From CG1-02-35-72 sp045046885 (lineage in GTDB: Bacteria > Bacteroidota > Bacteroidia > Flavobacteriales > Flavobacteriaceae), in assembly GCA_045046885.1 (NCBI GenBank), contig JASFYX010000035.1:1-19903 (forward strand): 19,903 nucleotides of DNA, given 5' to 3'. Position 1 is the stretch's first letter; every line of letters begins with the position of its first letter. The position numbers and the translations under genes are program-made. The notes below the pieces were generated by a model, which saw only the letters and a list, made by a program, of their open reading frames with translations, was not told the origin of the DNA and did no database searches. Shown in pieces: positions 15,268-19,903 of the stretch.

Positions 15268-17169
15268 ATGCAGACAGCTTTAGATTATTTAAAAAAATAC
15301 TTTAATCATACGACATTTAAGTCGCCACAAGGAGCTGTAATACAATCTGTTTTAGCAAAAAATGACACTATTGTACTGTTGCCAACGGGCGGTGGTAAAT
15401 CGGTTTGTTTTCAAATACCGGCATTGATGAGCAAAGGTATTTGCCTCGTCATTTCACCCCTGATTGCCTTGATGAAAGATCAAGTTGACAGCTTAGAAAA
15501 AAAAGGTATTAAAGCTGTGTATTTACACGCTAAATTAACGCAAGAAGATGTCATTCGGGTTTTTGATAATTGTAAATATGGCCAAGTAAAGTTTTTATAC
15601 TTATCGCCAGAAAAATTGCAATCGCCTTTAATTCTTCAAAAAATAAAGGAACTCAATATAAATTTAGTCGCGGTTGACGAAGCGCATTGTGTATCTGAAT
15701 GGGGTCATGATTTTAGACCTGCCTATTTAAAAATTGTTATTTTAAAAAAGGAATTGCCAACCATTCCCTTTATTGCCTTAACCGCTACGGCAACGTCGTT
15801 GGTATTAAAAGATATTGAAGAATATCTGGAATTAAAATCCGCTAAGGTTTTTAAAAAATCATTTTACAGACAAAATATTTTATATCAAATTATTGAAACA
15901 GAAGATAAAAATTCAAAATTGATTAACTTATTAAAGAAAACTAATGGCTCTTGTATTATTTATGTCAATACACGTAAACTCACGAAAGAAATTTCGCAAT
16001 TATTAAATGCCCATAATTTAAAAAGCACCTATTATAACGGCAGTTTATCGCAATCTGAAAAAGAAATTTCTTATACAAATTGGATGACAGAAAAAATACC
16101 TATAATGGTAGCTACCAACGCGTTTGGAATGGGTATAGATAAAGCCAATGTGCAATCTGTTTTTCATTACAATATTCCATACAGCATAGAAAATTACGTA
16201 CAAGAAACTGGTAGAGCAGGTAGAAATGGCTTGGCTTCTAAAGCTTTTTTATTTTACAATAATTCTGATATAAATTTTTTAAAAACACAACACAAAAACA
16301 ATACACCGAGTGTTCAAAACGTGAGTAGAACTTACTTAAATTTATGCCACTTTTTACAGATAGCCTATGGTGAACTGAATGAAAATTGGCATAATTTTAA
16401 TTTAACGCATTTCTGTAAAACCTATAAATTAGACTTTCTACTGACTTATAACACTTTAAAAACGCTTGATAGAGAAGGTGTTTTAACGCTGAGTGATGGG
16501 TTTTATAAACAAAGTAGCATTCAGTTTATAGCTTCGAATAAGCTTGTTTTAAAATATGCGGATGAGCACAAGGAGCTAGACAGTATTATAAAAGTCATAT
16601 TGCGTAATTACGGTGGCTTATTTGAGAACAAATCGACTATCAATATTAATTTAATAGCTTCTAAATTAAATACTTCTAAAGAAAATGTTGTAAAATTACT
16701 CACAATTTTACACAATGATAATATTGTAGATTTCAACAACTCTAACACCAACACACAAATACAGTTTTTACTGCCAAGAGAAGATAATTATACCATTAAT
16801 GCCATTTCTAAAAACATAGTATCCTATAACAATCATAAAAATGATAAATTAAAAGCTGTTATAGATTTTGTAACAAACACATCAAAATGCAGAAACAAAC
16901 AACTTTTAAAATATTTTGGTGAAGTTTTATCTAAAAATTGTGGGTATTGTGATGTCTGTTTGAGTATTAAAAACGCGGCACAAAAACCCAATTATAAAGC
17001 CATAGCAAAAGACGTCATAAAAGTTTTAGAAACTTTTAATGAACTCAATTCTAAATCTATAGTTGATAAGTTAAATTATGAAGAAAAACATACTCTTTTT
17101 ACTTTACAACTGCTTTTAGATAACCACAAAATAGTTGTAAATTCGCAACACAAATTCATTCTTAAATAA
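15268..17169 (+). CDS. recQ: RecQ-family ATP-dependent DNA helicase (short type)
   Basis: RecQ unwinds DNA 3'-5' in recombination and fork repair. The 633-residue product carries motif I LPTGGGKS (K44), motif II DEAHCVSEWGHDFR (137-150), motif III ALTATAT (170-176), motif V ATNAFGMGID (282-291) and motif VI QETGRAGR (312-319). A zinc site of four cysteines follows at C541, C558, C561 and C564 (NCGYCDVC). After that only about 65 residues remain, forming a short helical tail rather than a full HRDC domain. This matches the shorter RecQ paralogue type found in many Bacteroidota beside a longer HRDC-bearing RecQ. ATG at 15268 follows the ATPase stop by 5 nt, and fmt starts 8 nt downstream. Confidence 0.93.
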   Translation: MQTALDYLKKYFNHTTFKSPQGAVIQSVLAKNDTIVLLPTGGGKSVCFQIPALMSKGICLVISPLIALMKDQVDSLEKKGIKAVYLHAKLTQEDVIRVFDNCKYGQVKFLYLSPEKLQSPLILQKIKELNINLVAVDEAHCVSEWGHDFRPAYLKIVILKKELPTIPFIALTATATSLVLKDIEEYLELKSAKVFKKSFYRQNILYQIIETEDKNSKLINLLKKTNGSCIIYVNTRKLTKEISQLLNAHNLKSTYYNGSLSQSEKEISYTNWMTEKIPIMVATNAFGMGIDKANVQSVFHYNIPYSIENYVQETGRAGRNGLASKAFLFYNNSDINFLKTQHKNNTPSVQNVSRTYLNLCHFLQIAYGELNENWHNFNLTHFCKTYKLDFLLTYNTLKTLDREGVLTLSDGFYKQSSIQFIASNKLVLKYADEHKELDSIIKVILRNYGGLFENKSTININLIASKLNTSKENVVKLLTILHNDNIVDFNNSNTNTQIQFLLPREDNYTINAISKNIVSYNNHKNDKLKAVIDFVTNTSKCRNKQLLKYFGEVLSKNCGYCDVCLSIKNAAQKPNYKAIAKDVIKVLETFNELNSKSIVDKLNYEEKHTLFTLQLLLDNHKIVVNSQHKFILK

Positions 17170-17177
17170 GCCTTTAA

Positions 17178-18122
17178 ATGTCTGATATGCGCATCGTTTT
17201 TATGGGAACACCTTATTTTGCAGTGCCTTCTTTACAAGCACTTATCAATAGCAAATATAAAGTTGTTGGTGTGGTTACAGCACCCGATAGACCTGCAGGA
17301 CGTGGTCAGAAATTAAAAATGTCTGATGTTAAAATTGAAGCCCTAAAACACGATATTCCAATTCTTCAACCTACTAATTTAAAATCGGATGAATTTTTAG
17401 AAGAATTAAAAATTTTAGAAGCAAATCTGTTTATTGTAGTTGCGTTTAGGATGTTACCTAAAAGCATCTGGCAAATACCTAAATATGGTACTTTTAATCT
17501 TCACGCGTCATTGTTACCAAATTACCGTGGGGCAGCTCCTATAAATTGGGCTATTATTAATGGCGAAACAAAAACAGGTGTTTCCACTTTTTTTATAGAC
17601 GAAAAAATAGATACAGGTGCTGTTATATTTCAAGAAGAAGTGGCCATTCAGTCGAATGAAACTGTAGGCACACTTCACGATACACTTATGACATTAGGAA
17701 GTGGATTAATTTTAAAAACTGTTACAGCGATTTCTAAAGGAAATATCAAAACTAAAAACCAGCCCCTTGCCAATTTAAAACGAGCGCCAAAACTAAATCC
17801 CCAAATATGTAAAATTAATTGGGATGAAGATATTACTTCTATCTACAATAAAATTAGGGGGCTCAACCCCTATCCTACTGCGTGGTGTTTTCTTTTACGC
17901 AACGAACAACAACTGAAATTAAAAATATATGATGTTACCTTAGAAATCGCAGAACATTCACTCACTTTTGGCAGTATAATCCGCACAAAAAAAAGCTTTC
18001 AAGTAGCTTGTAAAGGCGGTTTCCTTATAATTGACACATTACAACTTGCAGGCAAAAAAAGAATGTCTGCTCAAAATTTTTTAAACGGTATAAAATTAGA
18101 CGAGAAAGCTAAATTACTTTAA
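17178..18122 (+). CDS. fmt: Methionyl-tRNA formyltransferase
   Basis: Fmt transfers a formyl group from 10-formyl-tetrahydrofolate to initiator Met-tRNA. The 314-residue protein has the N-terminal Rossmann-like start RIVFMGTPYFAVPSL and the catalytic triad N107, H109 (FNLHASLLPNYRGAAPINW) and D145 (DEKIDTGAVIF). The C-terminal OB-like tRNA-binding domain spans about 205-314 (KINWDEDITSIYNKIRGLNPYPTAW). Length is normal. The start could be ATG at 17178 or the ATG three codons later (MRIVF); the first gives an 8-nt gap to recQ. It ends the operon; a weak AT-rich hairpin follows its stop. Confidence 0.97.
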   Translation: MSDMRIVFMGTPYFAVPSLQALINSKYKVVGVVTAPDRPAGRGQKLKMSDVKIEALKHDIPILQPTNLKSDEFLEELKILEANLFIVVAFRMLPKSIWQIPKYGTFNLHASLLPNYRGAAPINWAIINGETKTGVSTFFIDEKIDTGAVIFQEEVAIQSNETVGTLHDTLMTLGSGLILKTVTAISKGNIKTKNQPLANLKRAPKLNPQICKINWDEDITSIYNKIRGLNPYPTAWCFLLRNEQQLKLKIYDVTLEIAEHSLTFGSIIRTKKSFQVACKGGFLIIDTLQLAGKKRMSAQNFLNGIKLDEKAKLL

Positions 18123-18172
18123 ACCTTTATAGTAAATATTTTGTGTCATTTTACACTAAAAATATTAGGTTT
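18120..18172 (+). terminator. Possible AT-rich hairpin terminator behind fmt
   Basis: AATATTTTGTGT (18135-18146) can pair with ACACTAAAAATATT (18153-18166) with a 2-nt bulge. AAACCT (18121-18126) can pair with AGGTTT (18167-18172) as an outer stem, leaving an 8-nt bulge. It overlaps the fmt stop codon. There is no long T tract, so termination is plausible but not certain. Confidence 0.4.
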
Positions 18173-18226
18173 ATTAACATTCCGCGCACTTTTATTAACA
18201 AAAACCCTCATTTTAAAAGCCCTATT

Positions 18227-18257
18227 ATTGCGCAAAACTCTGTAAGCCCTATATTTG
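18227..18257 (+). promoter_or_regulatory. Probable promoter of the HU gene
   Basis: ATTG (18227-18230) and TATATTTG (18250-18257) are spaced by 19 nt, close to the Bacteroidota consensus TTTG-N19-21-TAnnTTTG. Transcription would start near 18263 and give a leader of about 45 nt. Confidence 0.65.
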
Positions 18258-18307
18258 TTAGACTGACTTTTAATTATTAGTTAACCAAATTTTTAAATTA
18301 AAATATT

Positions 18308-18580
18308 ATGAACAAATCAGAATTAGTAGATGCCATGGCCTTAGAAGCTGGTATTTCAAAAGCATCTGCAAGAAAAGCATTAGATTGCTTTATGGGAAGT
18401 GTAACGCGTACCCTTAAATCTGGTGGACGTGTATCACTAGTAGGTTTTGGTTCTTGGACTGTGACAAGAAGAGCTGCAAGAGATGGTCGCAATCCGCAAA
18501 CAGGCGCCCCTATTAAAATTGCTGCTAAAAATGTTGCTAAGTTTAAAGCTGGAGCCGATTTAAACGGATCTTTAAACTAA
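18308..18580 (+). CDS. HU-family nucleoid DNA-binding protein
   Basis: The 90-residue protein is a standard HU. N-terminal helices (MNKSELVDAMALEAGISKASARKALDCF) form the dimer body, and VSLVGFGSW is the family signature. The beta-arm DNA-intercalating region contains RRAARDGRNPQTGAPI with the conserved Pro. The C-terminal part (AKNVAKFKAGADLNGSLN) is typical. It bends and packs DNA as a dimer. Length is normal. It appears to have its own promoter, and the 145-bp inverted repeat behind it could act as its terminator. Confidence 0.96.
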   Translation: MNKSELVDAMALEAGISKASARKALDCFMGSVTRTLKSGGRVSLVGFGSWTVTRRAARDGRNPQTGAPIKIAAKNVAKFKAGADLNGSLN

Positions 18581-18609
18581 TATTAATAATATATCCAAAC
18601 CTATTTATG

Positions 18610-18754
18610 GAGGCCGTCTAAAAAGTGTCATTCTGTCCCGAAAATTGTCGGGAGAAATGAAGAATCTCTAAAATTACGATACACTTATAATCAGTAAAAT
18701 GAGATTTTTCGACTGCGCTCAAAATGACAAAATAAAGACTTTTTAGACAGCCTC
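18610..18754. repeat. 145-bp inverted-repeat (MITE-like) element behind HU
   Basis: GAGGCCGTCTAAAAAGT (18610-18626) and ACTTTTTAGACAGCCTC (18738-18754) are reverse complements with one mismatch. Inside them, TGTCATTCTG (18627-18636) and CAAAATGACA (18720-18729) continue the pairing imperfectly, as do AGAATCTC (18661-18668) and GAGATTTTTC (18701-18710). The left half has an extra palindrome CCCGAAAATTGTCGGG (18637-18652). Eight T residues (18755-18762) follow, so the element could also end HU transcription. It carries no gene. The arms resemble the GAGGCTGTCT ends of some IS elements. Confidence 0.75.
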
Positions 18755-18805
18755 TTTTTTTTGTTTAATATTTTTTATTACATTTAACACATAATCAGTT
18801 ATTAA

Positions 18806-19363
18806 ATGACGAGTATAAAACCTACAAAAGGCAAATTATTGGTTGCTGAACCTTCTATCTTAACAGATAGTTCTTTTAATAGGTCTGTTATTTTATTGAC
18901 ATCTCATGGCATTGATGGGTCTGTTGGTTTTATTTTTAACAAACCGCTCGATTTGTCAATTAGCGATTTAATACCTGAAATTGATTCTGATTTTCCCATT
19001 TATAATGGCGGTCCTGTCGCTAAAAATAATTTGTATTTTGTCCATAATATTCCCGAATTGATACCCAGTAGTCAAAAGATTTCTGAAGATATTTATTGGG
19101 GTGGCGATTTTGAAATTTTAAAACAATTACTAGTTGATAACGAACTCTGTAATGAAGATGTCCGTTTCTTTTTAGGCTATTCTGGTTGGTCTAGTGAGCA
19201 ATTAAATGAAGAATTAGAAATAGATTCTTGGATTGTTGCCAAAAATAATTATAAAAACATCTTCACTATCAAAAACCATTCAATTTGGAAAAAAGAGCTA
19301 TTGCGTGTTGGAGGTGAATATCAAATATGGGCAAATGCACCCGAAGATCCTTCTTTAAACTAA
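18806..19363 (+). CDS. YqgE/AlgH family protein (UPF0301)
   Basis: The 185-residue protein fits the YqgE/AlgH family. The N-terminal GKLLVAEPSILTDSSFNRSVILLTSH is followed by GSVGFIFNKPLDLSISDLIP, YNGGPVAKNNLYFVHN (about 71-86) and the C-terminal FFLGYSGWSSEQLNEELEIDSWIV. These are the conserved blocks of the family. No catalytic function is known; AlgH was first linked to alginate regulation in Pseudomonas, but this role cannot be assumed here. Length is normal. Its stop TAA overlaps the stop of the convergent START-like gene. Confidence 0.92.
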   Translation: MTSIKPTKGKLLVAEPSILTDSSFNRSVILLTSHGIDGSVGFIFNKPLDLSISDLIPEIDSDFPIYNGGPVAKNNLYFVHNIPELIPSSQKISEDIYWGGDFEILKQLLVDNELCNEDVRFFLGYSGWSSEQLNEELEIDSWIVAKNNYKNIFTIKNHSIWKKELLRVGGEYQIWANAPEDPSLN

Positions 19364-19740
19364 GCGCCAATAGCGCGTTTTAATTGTGAAATCTGATTTT
19401 CCCAAAACATTTTAGACTCTTCTAATTCGTCTTCTTCGGCAAAATCGGTTACAATTAAAGAGACATCTTTTGTAATGGCATCAACTTGAATCTTAAATTC
19501 AAAGTAAGAATCATCCTCATTCTCTACCCATCTGTATCTAACCACATTACTATCTTTTGTTTTTAACATCTCGGCCTGTTCTTCGCTGTCATCCCAAATA
19601 AATGTAAAAATTTCACTACGCGAATTGACGTTATCTGCAAACCATTCTCCTAAACCGTCTGGTGTAGAAAGATATTGTAATATAAAATTGGGAGAAGCAT
19701 GAATAGGAATTTCTAATTCAAACTTTATTTTATCGTTCAT
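19360..19740 (-). CDS. START-like (SRPBCC/AHSA1-type) domain protein
   Basis: The 126-residue protein shows the SRPBCC fold pattern of flavobacterial START-like proteins. It has FELEIPIHASPNFILQYLSTPDGLGEWFADNV at 7-38, then beta strands FTFIWDDSEEQAEM and YFEFKIQVDAITKDVSLIVTDFAEEDE, and a long C-terminal helix (KMFWENQISQLKRAIGA). The fold makes a hydrophobic pocket that binds lipids or other small ligands; the ligand here is unknown. The gene is convergent with YqgE, sharing CTAA as overlapping stop codons. An IS30-type transposase ends 74 nt upstream of its start, so the native promoter may have been changed. Confidence 0.85.
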   Translation of the reverse strand: MNDKIKFELEIPIHASPNFILQYLSTPDGLGEWFADNVNSRSEIFTFIWDDSEEQAEMLKTKDSNVVRYRWVENEDDSYFEFKIQVDAITKDVSLIVTDFAEEDELEESKMFWENQISQLKRAIGA

Positions 19741-19903
19741 TTTTGTTATTCTTTTTAAAGATTGACAATATATGTATTAAATTATTTTAAAAAAAATATA
19801 TTTCTTTGCAAGGTTCAACTAATAAGTGCAACATTTTGGTTAAAAATAGTTAAAAATACTTCATTAGGAGTTTTGAACCCCAATAATTTTCTAGGTCTGT
19901 TAT
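19741..19903. mobile_element. Right-edge IS30-type insertion sequence (one end)
   Basis: The transposase end at 19815 implies that an IS terminus lies between 19741 and 19815, upstream of the START-like gene. The exact terminal inverted repeat cannot be set because the other end of the element is outside the window. Confidence 0.6.
19815..19903 (-). CDS. IS30-family transposase, C-terminal end (partial, runs off right edge)
   Basis: The minus strand from the edge reads 29 codons and a TGA: NNRPRKLLGFKTPNEVF, then LTIFNQNVALIS. NNRPRK.LG(F/Y)KTPNEVF is the highly conserved C-terminal block of IS30 transposases, just after the last DDE glutamate region. The rest of the gene lies outside. Only this end can be seen, so intactness is unknown. 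Confidence 0.9.
   Translation of the reverse strand, partial: NRPRKLLGFKTPNEVFLTIFNQNVALIS

Noticed and set aside
14732..17169. ATPase plus RecQ as an antiphage defence system
   Set aside because: The pair is in a tight operon with fmt and the RecQ has a normal repair-helicase layout. No nuclease or other effector domain is present, so a housekeeping reading is simpler.

Overview
This window looks like chromosomal DNA of a marine-type or environmental Flavobacteriaceae (phylum Bacteroidota). The evidence is low G+C with strong A/T codon bias, the near absence of Shine-Dalgarno sequences, several Bacteroidota-type -7 elements (TAnnTTTG), ribosomal protein S1 with a long Lys/Ala/Glu-rich N-terminus, and protein families typical of the group (7TM-DISM LuxR regulator, NHL/Ig-like exported protein, START-like protein, HU next to YqgE). 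The genus cannot be fixed from sequence alone.

Layout. Positions 1-1168 (minus) hold the N-terminal part of a secreted protein with an Ig-like motif and NHL beta-propeller repeats; it runs off the left edge. Next come a small two-helix membrane protein, a membrane-bound LuxR-type regulator, a rhomboid protease, a class V aminotransferase related to cysteine desulfurases, and phosphoglucosamine mutase GlmM, all on the minus strand. The 463-bp gap between glmM and rpsA is the only long non-coding stretch. It is full of palindromic repeats and ends in the rpsA terminator. After rpsA (S1) come a MoxR-type AAA+ ATPase and three consecutive periplasmic folding-factor genes (SurA-like, a lipoprotein with a degenerate parvulin fold, and a two-parvulin PpiC protein) in one tightly packed minus-strand operon, then a DUF493 gene.

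At about 14.65 kb transcription diverges. The plus strand carries a tight three-gene operon (AAA_28-type P-loop ATPase, RecQ helicase, methionyl-tRNA formyltransferase), then an HU-family DNA-binding protein with its own promoter, a 145-bp inverted-repeat element, and a YqgE/AlgH protein. A START-like protein meets YqgE tail to tail with overlapping stop codons. The last 89 bases encode the C-terminus of an IS30-family transposase, so a mobile element begins at the right edge.

Most of the window is conserved housekeeping DNA: cell-wall precursor synthesis (GlmM), translation (S1, Fmt), nucleoid structure and repair (HU, RecQ), and outer-membrane protein biogenesis (the SurA/PpiC cluster). I do not see a convincing new defence or biosynthetic system. 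The most interesting unexplained signals are in non-coding DNA: a pair of covarying 33-nt hairpins flanking two further palindromes upstream of glmM, and the inverted-repeat element behind HU, which shares a core motif with a repeat in the glmM leader. Among proteins, the three-gene parvulin cluster with an apparently non-catalytic lipoprotein in the middle is the best candidate for follow-up.
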